A stretch of DNA of 64,000 bases from Neostapfia colusana (Eukaryota; Streptophyta; Magnoliopsida; Poales; Poaceae). Positions within the stretch are counted from its first letter, which is position 1. Each line of letters opens with the position of its first letter. The stretch covers positions 25,417,928 to 25,481,927 of the forward strand of contig JASWHV010000001.1 in assembly GCA_030760725.1 (NCBI GenBank). Reading direction: 5' to 3'. Below the pieces are notes generated by a model, which saw only the letters and a program-made list of their open reading frames with translations, ran no database searches and had not been told where the DNA came from. This document shows, in pieces, positions 49,766-60,000 of this stretch. The translations under genes and the position numbers were made by a program.

Positions 49766-51006
49766 CAACCGTCTGTATATGGCCAAGAGATCATAAAATA
49801 GCCTTTACAAAACGGACTACTAGATGTATGGAGTCACTAAGGTTTCACCAGCAGGCTAGAATCTCCAATTCCCCCACCTACGGCCCCACTCTTGTGCCAT
49901 GCAGTTCTCAGGGCAGTCCTCACTCGACTCCCATTCCCCGCGCCTTCCACTGTCCATAACAATCTAGCAACTTACCTAATTAGTCAGCTAAGCCGCACCC
50001 ATATTTGGCCTTGTGGTGGCACTGTATTCCTGGCATGGCTCGCATGCACCGGTCCTTAGATCTACGACAAGTAGACCACCATCTCATTCTACCTCATCCA
50101 CAAACCAAGCTTGCCTAGATCTCCCTCCGAGTCATGTCCATTATCAACATCAATTTCTCATTACCATTATTCATACGAGTGCAGTTAGCTAGACACATTC
50201 TATCGCTTCCCATATCCCGTAGATTAGCGAAGCAAAAAGTAAAAACGACCATACCCGACTCATAAACTTCCCTAGCGACAAGGGTGGTTAACAAAACTAG
50301 TAAACTCCTATAAAAGGGTTTCCCATCAAGTTGACTCAACATACACAGTTTTCGCAAACAAAACAGTTTTCAAAAACATGGGATCAATATGGTCAAGGGG
50401 CACTTGCCTTGTTCCTACGGCTTCTATTGCTCTAGGATCTCGAAGTCTTGGTGCTGAAATCCTTCGTAGGTAGCTCCCTGAGCTTGTCCTTCTATTTATG
50501 ATCACGCACATACAAGATTCATAGCAATCAATCATCATGCACAAACTTTACTCAAGATGCAATGGTGCATATGCATGCTAATCCTATGGTGTTGTTTTTA
50601 TTAGATCGGTTTGTACGTGTTCTTGCATGGCATGCATGTGTTTTACGATGAACAAAGGTGTACAGATCAAATGTGGACGTGGTAATGATCTAGACTCAAG
50701 ATCTAGATCAATCCGATCAACACGTGATCTATCCACGAAAAAGCTTCTATTTCGAAAGAATTGAAGAAACAGATGCAAAGAAAACGCGATGACGTCGTAA
50801 GGTGGTAATGGAGACCTACCTTACTTCCTTCGGGTCCTTTCTCCTAGCAAAAACAGATCGTCGGCTGCGATCGTGTCTGGGCTCGTCGGCGGTCTCTCCG
50901 GTGGTCAACTTTGGCGAAGGGGTTTAGCTCGGCGAGTTTTGGGGCTCGGGCCTCTAAGTTGTCGGCTTTAGAAAAGATGTTACAACAAAGGGGTAGTTTT
51001 GGGTTC

Positions 51007-51014
51007 TATTTATA
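51007..51014 (-). promoter_or_regulatory. Gypsy-3 5' LTR TATA box
   Basis: The minus strand reads TATAAATA; the promoter copy that would drive the element's RNA. Confidence 0.65.
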
Positions 51015-51189
51015 ATCGTAAAAAAGAAGAGTCCTAATCTAATTGGATTTCGAATAAGAGTTCTATTCAAATCATTTTTGAATCTTAACAACTTATCTCC
51101 AATCGATTTGGTGCGGTAACATCGTGGAAATTGTGTCGGTTTCCTCAGTACCAGGTATTCCGCGCGTACAGGAGATAAACCGCTTAAAA

Positions 51190-52050
51190 TCCCGTCACCT
51201 CTGCGGTGATGAGCTCCGGAGGCTCCACGTGTCTAGCACAGGCCTGGTCTCCCTTTTCTGCAGAGGCGGGCTCCGGTTGTGCCGCGTGTCAGGCGGGCGA
51301 GACCTCCCTCTTCCTTAGAGGCGAGCTCCGCGTGCGCCACGTGTCTTGGAGGCGGGACCTCCCTATCCCTCAGAGGTAAGCTCCGCGTGCGCCACGTGTC
51401 TGGTGGATCGGGACCTCCGCTCTCTCTAGACACGAGCTCCGCGTACGCCACGTTTCAGTGCGGGACCTCCCCTCTCTTCGGAGGTGAGCTCCGATAGTGC
51501 CACGTGTCAGAGCCTGACCTCCCCTCTCTTCGGAGGTGGGCTCCGGAAGTGCCACGTGTCCAATAGCGCCAGACTTCCTTTCTCCTCAGAAATGAGCTCC
51601 GAGTGACACGTGTCCATGAGCGTCGGACCTCCCGGAGGTGAGCTCCGGAGGTGACAAGTGTCCAGTAGGACCGGACCTCTCGGAGGTAAGCTCCGAGAGT
51701 GACACGTATCTAGCGGGGCCGAACCTCTCGGAGGTGTGCTCCGAGAGCGACACGTGTCCCGCGGGTTGGACCTCTTGGAGACGAGTTCCGAGAGCGACAC
51801 GTGTCCCACGCGGCTGGTCCGCTCTCTTCCGCAGTGACTAGCTCCGAAGGCGACACGTGTCCTGCGGGGCTGGCCTCGCTCCTCCGCAGAGGCTAGCTCC
51901 GGGTGCAACACGTGTCCCACGAGGTCAGACCTTGCCCCTTCCGCAGAGGCAAGCTCCGAGCCTGCCATGTAGCCAGTTTTAGCGGTGGACCTCTCCCCCT
52001 TTGCGGGGATGAGCTCTGAAGGTGCCACGTGGCCAGCGAGCCGCGAGAAG
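51190..52050. repeat. Tandem U3 repeat array with CACGTGTC, Gypsy-3 5' LTR
   Basis: Same array as 42290-43140, with small differences in unit number and sequence. Confidence 0.88.
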
Positions 52051-52205
52051 TGTCTACAGCGCTCCTCGGCGAACTGGAATTAGCTCTTTTCGGCTATCCT
52101 TTTGATTCTTCTTCTGTTTTTACTTCCTTTAAAATGTTTTCTCTATATAAAATATGAATGCATGCAGAAATTGAAATTGAGGGTGTCACATCTACATTCA
52201 AGATG

Positions 52206-52366
52206 CATGTGGGAAATGCCACTTTTACATTTTGTGAGTTTATTCCCTAATGACCATGTTGATGGTGTTTACTTGCTCTTTAAATGTGTTCACAAAGTTT
52301 CTTCAAATGCAGTGGGTGTGTGGTGATTAACACTTTGACTATGCGCCAAAAACTTAGGCCCTTACA
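52206..52366 (-). repeat. Gypsy-1 5' LTR, segment 3 of 3 (5' terminus)
   Basis: Continues segment 2 after the Copia: matches 1243-1403. It ends (plus strand) GCCCTTACA at 52366, the outer edge of Gypsy-1. Confidence 0.92.
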
Positions 52367-53001
52367 GCCGTCCCGTCTTGTCACCGTAATGGCGAGCGGG
52401 CAAGGGACGGAGGCGTGCATAGTGCACCAAGCTTCTGGGGAAGGCGCGAGCCTTGAATGTGAAGTCTGCCAGCACACTTCCTTCTTGACTTCGTTGACCC
52501 ACGGCCCACGAGGCATCGTGGGACGCGTGGCGGCTCTAGAGCTCTTATTGACGGGCTTGGTGTCTGGGGACACGTGGCGGCTCCGGAACTTACCTCAGCG
52601 GGGAGGCTCGGGTTGGAGCCCAGGGCACGTGTCAGCACCGGAGCTGTCCTCAGCGGGTAGGCGGCTCGGAGCCGGGGACACGTGGCAGCTCCAGACCTCA
52701 CCTCAGCGGGGAGGCTCGGGCCGGAGCCCGGGACACGTGTCAGCTCCGGAGCTATCCTCAGCGGGGAGACGGCTCGAAGCCGGGGACACGTGGCGGCTCC
52801 GTACCTCACCTCAGCGGGGAGGCTTCAGGTCGGAGCCCAGGGCACGTGTCAGCTCCGGAGCTCAAGCGCACGCGGTAGCCCCAAGGCTGACCATGGGGCC
52901 CAGTACACATGGCTTATGCTAGGCCCGCCTCAGCAGGGAGGCAGGACACAGGCTGTCTTTTACCCACTACGCGGGGGTACCCGGTCTGCAGAGTACCGAC
53001 A
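52367..53001 (-). mobile_element. Fragment of an older LTR (same family as the solo LTR), host site of Gypsy-1
   Basis: In reverse complement it begins TGTCGGTACTCTGCAGACCG and has the GGGTACCCCCGCG block found at the start of the solo LTR at 34112. It contains the same kind of CACGTG repeats. It ends abruptly at the Gypsy-1 edge, so the other part should lie left of the window. Confidence 0.75.
52550..52870. repeat. Tandem repeats with GACACGTGGC / GGCACGTGTC in the old LTR fragment
   Basis: About five alternating units of 60-65 bp (ACACGTGGCGGCTCC..CCTCAGCGGGGAGGCTCG and the related ACGTGTCAGCTCCGGAGCT). Same motif type as the solo LTR. Confidence 0.85.
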
Positions 53002-54000
53002 AATACTATCTTGAAACATGGGTAGCCCCGGGAGATTGTAGGCAACAGGTGATGATAAGCTTGTTCGTCTCTTATAATCAGCTATATGTCTCTTATAATC
53101 AGCTATATTATGGTTACTTAGTGTGTGCCTCATACGATTAGTATCCTCTCTCAAAGATATATTAACATCCCTAGTGAATAGATAATTAATATCAATATAT
53201 AGTTAGTACGAGGTGGTGACAACCCTCTTACGACGTAATTAACATTCAATGGACTTTGTTGATCGACTTGACAATTTCTTTAGAGATCAATACTTAGTAA
53301 TCATATACTCCCTTATTTACCCGACTAGACTATCACCTATAATAAAGTGATGTGACATTTTATTTTCTTGTTGATAGTGCACTCAATCGGTTTCTTCTCG
53401 TCTTAGAATTAGCTGTGTGAATAAGCCATTTATCAAGTATCAATTATTTTTAACGATCCTACTTTCCTATAAAAAGTATCGTGTGCTTACGGTTTACTAG
53501 TATAAATCTTATCTGAGTATAACAAATACCAAAAAAGCTTGTAAATATATCTCAACCAACGAGAATTTAGTGCACACAGGGAAGGAGAGGAGAAACAAGT
53601 AGCAAGGGAGCGTATCCAACCGCTAGGAGGCGGCGATTTGATGATTGTTAATCACTAATCTGATGACACACGTTCGTCAACTGTAATAAAACGAGACTTC
53701 AATCAACTAAAAAATAGCATCACCCATTTAGAAATACAATAAATTATGAACTTCTTGGATTACATCTAAAAAATAAACTTCTTTGATACCTTAAAATTTG
53801 ACCAGTGTATGCGAGTGTCCCCTCCATGGGCGCGTAAAAATTTATCAGCTTGACCAGAGTATGCGAGTCTTCCCTCCATGGGCGCGTAAAAATTTCTCAG
53901 CTTCCAGACACCGAGCGCAAGATCGCGGGTGCCAAGACTCGCATCGGACGGCCATCCGATCGACAAACTAATCCGACGGACCAACACCTGGCCGCCCTAG
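53002..54000. other. Intergenic region upstream of the host gene
   Basis: AT-rich, with no ORF of note. Contains a 20-bp tandem duplication at 53072-53110 (GTCTCTTATAATCAGCTATA) and a 55-bp direct repeat at about 53800-53905 carrying CCCTCCATGGGCGCGTAAAA. Probably holds promoter sequence of the + strand gene. Confidence 0.6.
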
Positions 54001-54004
54001 TACT

Positions 54005-54012
54005 CTTATAAC
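54005..54012 (+). promoter_or_regulatory. Possible TATA-like element of the host gene
   Basis: CTTATAAC about 50 bp upstream of the ATG, in an otherwise GC-rich stretch. Weak evidence; the transcription start is not known. Confidence 0.3.
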
Positions 54013-54058
54013 ACCCTCGGCCCGCGAAGTGCGCCGCCGCCGCCTCTGCCTCACCGCC

Positions 54059-57000
54059 ATGGCGCGGCCGACGCTCCCGCCGTCCCCTTCCCCTCTCGTT
54101 GCCGTAAAGAGGAATTCCGACGCCGCGGAACCCTTGGTAAACACGCCGACACCTCTACCCCGCAAGAGGCGCCGTCTAGGAGGCCGGCAACCGGTGACCC
54201 CAGCCCAGCTTCCCCCGAGTCCCCTCCTGACGCCCCAGACCATCCCGTCAGGCTTATCCGTCGCGATCCTAACGCCGACGACCGCCACCGCCTCTGTCAA
54301 GCGCGAGCCCGACTCCGACGGTGGGGCGGACGCGGGGGCCGTGGGGAGACGGGGGCCACGGGACCTCAGTCTCTACGAGAGGCCCACGGCGGCGGAGCCC
54401 TCTTCCCTCTGGCTCAACCGCCGCCGCCTTGGCGGGATCCTCCACAAGCTCGCGCGTGCGCACCGTTGGCGCGATGCGGCCAGCGTCGTGTCCACCCTCC
54501 TTTGCGCCCCCAGGAAGCCGGGCTCTTTCGAGGAGACCCGCAGCTTGTTCGTGGTAAGCGGCTAGACCGGTTGGAACCTATTCTATAAGATCTTGTTCTT
54601 GGCTTGGTGGATGTTGGGTATCTGATGTGCGCGAGGTGCTCGATGAAAGGTCGCCATGGAGATCTATAAGCGGCTCGCTGGGAACAGCGGCGCACAGCAG
54701 GGCAGCAGGAGCCGCTACTACCTCAGGACGCAGAAGATATTCGATGTTTGGATGCGGAAGCAAGTTTGGTTTCCCAGATGCCCAAAAGTAAGTTATGAAT
54801 TACGCTGTAGAGCACTCAGAGCTTACAGGATTTGAATCGGTAATTGTTAATCTAGTTAGCTGGTGCCTATTTTTGAGCTGGAAATCACTACTGAAGATAA
54901 CAGTTTCGTCTATCCACCCAGGAGTCTCACTGGGACCTGTTTGATAAAAAAATTCCCTTTTGGAGGAAATGTTACTAGGTTATGTGATTTTGCATGGCCT
55001 GAATCTGATGACCGAGTGAATGTGTGCCGCAAAAATAAGTGTACATTGTATTGTGCTACTTACAATGTTCTCTCCAGTCAAGAATGTTTCTTAGGGTGAC
55101 TTCCGATCACTGTCCTGAAGTCAAACATTTTTTACTGTAGGGAGTATTCAGTATAGATGGAAAACGTGATGATTATGTTCTGCCACCTGCTTTGACCATG
55201 TTAATTTATTTGGCAGAAAGACTTGGTTAAACTCGAGCTGGCTCTATTTTATCTTTCGCAAGGCAACATCGACAATGCATACAATGCAACCAGAACGTGC
55301 GTCACCTGTACACTTTCTTCCCCCCCCCCCCTTTAATTTGTACATCATTGTCTGCTGTAATCGAAATATTTATAAACCTGTAGTTAAGACAATCGAAAGA
55401 ATTCTTACAAGCCTGTTGTCTTTACCTTTTCTGTTTATTCTATTGACATCCAAAAAATATCATGTAAGTTGCAATTTTTGTGGCATGAAATCTATTGTCA
55501 TTGTGACAATCAGGCACAAGATACTTTTTTGTGTTATGTGGAGAGTTAGGATTTGTTTTTCAAATCACATATGGACTTCCTACCTTTGGTTCATATAATA
55601 GACAGTATTTTATCCAAATGTTTACTAACGTGGCTTGCCGCTTTGCGTGCACTAGTGAGTGGCTGCAACACTTGTCAAGTTGATTGTTTCTTTGGTCTAA
55701 AAACTTGATTCCTTTTTTTTTTCCTCAGCCTTATTGGTAAGAAAGGATTGCAGACAGAACCAATCCTAAATCTCATTCATGGTTTGATATCATATGATAA
55801 ATGGTACTCTGGCTTGCCTAAGGACATGCAAGTTGGGGAGTTTGGTGTTTATAATGAGTCACGTGCTGATTCAATGGCATCGGATGACTGTGAAGAATCT
55901 GATATTCTGGATATTTCAGATGACAATAGCATCAGTGTTTGTGATACTAGTTTGCATGCTTGCTCTTCAGAAGGCTCGGTCAATAATGAGGACATTGACA
56001 GAAAAATGAATACTAAACCATTTTCTGTTCATCCTAAAGAGGAAAATGATATACTGAATGAATCAATGATTGATAAAGATTTCCAAAGCATATTTATCAA
56101 TAACTCTAATGGTCCTACATGTGGTAAGTACCATGACCACTTTACATGTGTTTTGCATGTGGTTGAGGTGGTTCTTTTATTTTTGTTTCTTTTAAGGGCC
56201 GCAGTCACCCTCCATAGAAATCAAGAGGGTAAGGACATCCTAGACTTTGCCGTAGCCTATGATCTGTTGATAGCTAACACCCTCTTTAGGAAGAGGCAAT
56301 CTCACCTAGTGACATTTAGTAGTGCCCAACACTCTAGCCAGATTGACTTTGTCCTCACTAGGAGAAAGGATAGACGGGAGTGTCTAGATTGTAAGGTGAT
56401 CCCGGGGGAGTGTGTTGTGACACAACACAAGCTTGTGGTAGCTGACTTTCGCTTCCATACATGCTCTTTGCGGGACAAAGGTGTCAAAATCACAAGAACA
56501 AAGTGGTGGAAGTTGAAGGGAGAATCACAAGAATCCTTTAAAAATAGGGTGATCACAGAAGGACCCTGGGTAGAAAATGGAGATGCAGATAGTATGTGGA
56601 TGAAGATGGCAACTTGCATTAGGAAGGTAGCTAGTGAGGTGTTCGGTGTGACAAAGGGAAAGAAACTTGTAGATAAAGACACTTGGTGGTGGAATGAGGA
56701 TGTACAAAAGTCCATTAAGGAGAAGAAGGAGTGTTACAAGAGTTGGCATAATGATAGAAGCGCAAGCAACATGCTTAAGTACAAAGAGGCTAAGAAGAAT
56801 GCAAAGCGGGCTGTGAGTAAGGCAAGAGGACATGCCTATGATAAGTTATATGAGAGACTAGAGACAAAAGAAGGTGAAAAGGACATATACAAGGTAGCAA
56901 AAATCCGCGAAAGAAAGATGAGGGATCTCAATCAAGTTAAATGCATCAAAGATGAGACTGACCGCATTCTAGTGAAGGATGAAGAGATTAAGAATAGATG

Positions 57001-60000
57001 GCGTGATTACTTTAATGGGCTATTCAATGATGGGAATGGGAGCACTATGGTTGAGTTGGATGACTCCTTTGATGACTCCAATAGGCGGTTCGTGCGGAGG
57101 ATACAAGAGTTTGAGGTTAAGGAGGCCTTAAAAAGGATGAAAGGAGGAAAGGCACTCGGCCCTGACGATGTCCCTATTGAGGTGTGGAGATGTCTTGGGG
57201 ACGTGGCAATAGTATGGCTCACAAAGCTATTCAACCACATTTTTCGGTCAAACAAGATGCCTGAAGAATGGAGGAAAAGTATATTAGTACCTATCTTCAA
57301 AAATAAAGGAGATATTCAAAGTTGTACTAATTATCGAGGCATTAAGCTTATGAGTCATACTATGAAGCTTTGGGAGAGAGTGATTGAACACCGCCTGAGG
57401 AAAGTGACTAATGTCACTAAAAACCAGTTTGGTTTTATGCCTGGGAGGTCTACAATGGAGGCGATTTTCTTGCTTCGTCAGCTTATGGAGAGATATAGGG
57501 AGCAGAAGAAGGACTTGCATATAGTGTTCATCGACTTGGAGAAGGCGTACGACAAGATACCAAGGTCAGTCATGTGGTGGGCACTAGAGAAACATAAAGT
57601 GCCAACAAAGTACATTACCCTTATCAAGGATATGTACAATAATGTTAGGACAAGTGTGCGCGTAAGTGATAGTGAGACTGATGCATTTCCTATCACGGTA
57701 GGACTACATCAAGGATCAGCTTTGAGCCCATACATCTTTTCCTTGGTGATGGATGAGGTGTCGAAGGATATACAAGGGGATATCCCTTGGTGCATGCTCT
57801 TTGCTGATGATGTAGTGCTGGTAGATGGAACTAGAGATGGTGTTGATAAGAAATTAGAGTTATGGAGACAAACCTTAGAGTCCAAGGGGTTTAGACTTAG
57901 TAGGACCAAAACCGAGTATATGAGGTGTGACTTTAGTGGTGTTGGTCTTGAAGAGGGAAATGTTTGTCTACAAGGACAAATAGTACCTAGAAGGGACTCT
58001 TTCCGATACTTAGGATCAATGTTACAAAGCAATGGCGATATTGATGAGGATGTTTGCCACAGGATCAAGGTAGGGTGGATGAAATGGCGACAAGCCTCTG
58101 GAATCCTATGTGATAGGAAAGTCCCGCAAAAGCTAAAAGGGAAGTTCTATAGGACGGTGATCAGACCCGCGATGCTCTATGGGGCGGAATGTTGGCCAAC
58201 TAAACGGCAACATGTCCAACAAATGAGTGTCGCAGAGATGCGCATGCTACGGTGGATGTGCGGGCACACGAGAAGAGACCGAATAAGGAATGAGGTGATT
58301 CGAGATAAGGTAGGGGTGGCGCCGATTGAAGAGAAGTTAGTCCAACATCGACTTAGGTGGTTTGGACATATCCAACGGAGACCTCCAGAAGCACCGGTTA
58401 ACAGTGGGATTTTAAGAGGTAGAGAAAATATTAGGAGGGGTAGAGGACGACCAAGATTGACCTGGGAGGAGGCGGTAAAACGAGATTTGAGAGATTGGAA
58501 TGTATCCAGGGACTTAGCTCATGATAGGACCGCATGGAAAGTAGCAATCCATGTGCCAGAATCGTAGTCTTGTTTTTTTTTTCTTTTCTCTTTTCTGTTT
58601 CTTTTTTTCTTTTTTCTTTTCTCCTTTCTTTTTTTCTCTTTTTCTTTTTTTCTTCTTTTTTCTTTTTTTTTCTTTTTTTTCTTTTTTCCTTGTTCTTATA
58701 ACTCTTCCTCTCTTTTACTTCATTGATATTGGGTTTCATGTCTAGCCGACCCCAACAGGCTTGGGATAAAGGCTTGGTTGTTGTTGTTGTTGTTGTAGTC
58801 TGAAAAATGTACATAAAAGACTGGATGAAAGTAGCGGATATTTTAATTATACAACTGTTGTAAAGAAATAACACTTCAATAATTAATGCCGTTCAGGCGT
58901 GCACCACCTACCAAAACTTTTCAGTGTATTGGTGGTTCTAGCCCAAATTATGTTTTTGGTGCATACAGTTCTGCATGCACCTCTGCAATGGTTTTTCAGG
59001 ATCCATTACCACTTAAATTAAAAAATTGTTTGATACATGATCTACATTATACTTTCATATCCATTGTATGAGCAGGGAGCAATATATTGCAATATTCTTG
59101 TGAAATTATGAAGTATAAATTGAATTTGAAATGAAAGAATGAGAAATAACAGGACAGGGCGTATACGTAAGCCAAGGGTTTCTTCCTTTTGTATGTGCAT
59201 GCATCTTGTTGCAGTTGCAATTTAATTTCTGTTATAGACCTACTGCATAAAGTTTGTAGCTTCATCTTTGTATCTTCGTCTGTGTCTCCTACCTGGTTAA
59301 CCCTCACACCAGTTAACCTCTTTAAACTGAATTACCAGTATATGCCTTTGTTTTTATTTTATTTTATAATCTTTCAAACCTATTTGTAGTTGTAGCTTTG
59401 CGTGATTATATCTGAACACATCATGCTCTCTTATCTGCCTTTGAAGGATTGGACAAGAGCCTGTTGCCTTTACGGCTTAACCCTGCTATCGAGACTTCAA
59501 ATGATTGTTTTGAATCATATTGGAAGTACAAGTCAGCACCTAATAGCTTCTATGAAGATGCAGCAAAATGTCTAAGATTGGCTCTTCATTCAAATCCACC
59601 AGTGTTGGCAGCCTTATTGCCACTAATACAGGTATTTGTCAAACATCTCAGTATCTTACTGAACACATATTAGGCACTATGTAATTCCGCAATCCATTCA
59701 AAATGAAACCAAATGACCCTGCTAGCTGAAGTAGTCTAGGGTAATCTATTCAGTTTGCTTGATGTGTCATTTTTAAGAGAGATGTCATTTCTGTCTAGTA
59801 GTATAGTCTCATTCCTCCACCATCTTTATCTTACTTTTTTTTCTGAAAACAGGTTGAGAGGTAGTTGACTTGTTTGTTTTTGTTTTAGTCAACTTGAACA
59901 CCTGTATAAATGCATTACCATGCATTTTGTTTATGCATTTTGCTGTCACCATTTACTGGTATTTATTTTCTGCATTTGCTGTGGTACAGCTTCTCCTCCT

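Larger units (their letters stand above)
39894..52190 (-). mobile_element. Gypsy-3: chromovirus LTR retrotransposon inserted in the Copia 3' LTR
   Basis: Minus-strand element with LTRs 39894-43285 and 48427-52190, flanks GCTAC (39889-39893) and TCTAC (52191-52195, one mismatch), a perfect tRNA-Met PBS, PPT, gag and pol with an intact chromodomain. There is no orf0, unlike Gypsy-1 and Gypsy-2. Pol from RT to chromodomain (45685 to 43310) stays in one frame with only a few stops, so this is the best preserved Gypsy. By position it is among the youngest insertions. Confidence 0.95.
48427..52190 (-). repeat. Gypsy-3 5' LTR (3764 bp including a 411-bp insert)
   Basis: Pairs with 39894-43285. Contains the insert 49355-49765, absent from the other LTR. 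U3 repeats occupy 51190-52050 and a TATA box is at 51007-51014. Confidence 0.95.
25164..52200 (+). mobile_element. Sirevirus-like Copia retrotransposon, interrupted by three insertions
   Basis: Plus-strand Ty1/Copia element with LTRs 25164-26599 and 38463-39893 plus 52196-52200, TSD AGATG (25159-25163 and 52201-52205), a PBS and several PPT-like tracts. Domain order protease, integrase, RT, RNase H is diagnostic of Copia. Sirevirus features are a gag with a downstream coiled-coil tail, the FDASYVLM and WVPKS-type linker before protease, palindrome arrays and multiple PPTs. Interrupted by an LTR fragment (28853-33050), a solo LTR (34112-35153) and Gypsy-3 (39894-52190). Confidence 0.92.
1..52366 (-). 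mobile_element. Gypsy-1: outer chromovirus-type LTR retrotransposon (Tekay/Del-like), split by nested insertions
   Basis: A minus-strand Ty3/Gypsy element whose 3' LTR is cut by the window start. Reading the minus strand from high to low coordinates gives 5' LTR, PBS, orf0, gag, pol with chromodomain, PPT and 3' LTR. The 5' LTR begins (element sense) at 52366 and ends at 8739; it is cut into three pieces by Gypsy-2 and by the Copia element, each flanked by a 5-bp duplication. Joined, the LTR is about 3.9 kb, and its first 1.4 kb matches 1-1403 closely. The coding region has at least four frameshifts and several stops, so it is not autonomous now. The lineage call rests on the chromodomain, the long LTRs and the extra orf0, and is from family knowledge. 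Confidence 0.9.
56198..58797 (+). mobile_element. 5'-truncated RTE-type LINE in intron 4
   Basis: About 2.6 kb, starting within the endonuclease domain and ending in the plant RTE-like 3' end GGCTTGGGATAAAGGC followed by (TTG)n at about 58778-58797. Same orientation as the host gene. The 5' boundary is approximate and no TSD was recognised. Confidence 0.85.

Noticed and set aside
54269..54763. Antisense ORFs over the first exons of the host gene
   Set aside because: GC-rich shadow frames; the sense exons have in-phase splice sites and a good start context.
55748..58567. A 939-codon ORF read as a single protein
   Set aside because: It fuses host exon 4 with a LINE; a strong donor at 56124 and a perfect phase match to 59447 show the host mRNA skips it.
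58886..59071. Possible extra exon after the LINE
   Set aside because: Has an acceptor-like CAG, but no frame joins both neighbours, and exon 4 to exon 5 joins cleanly without it.
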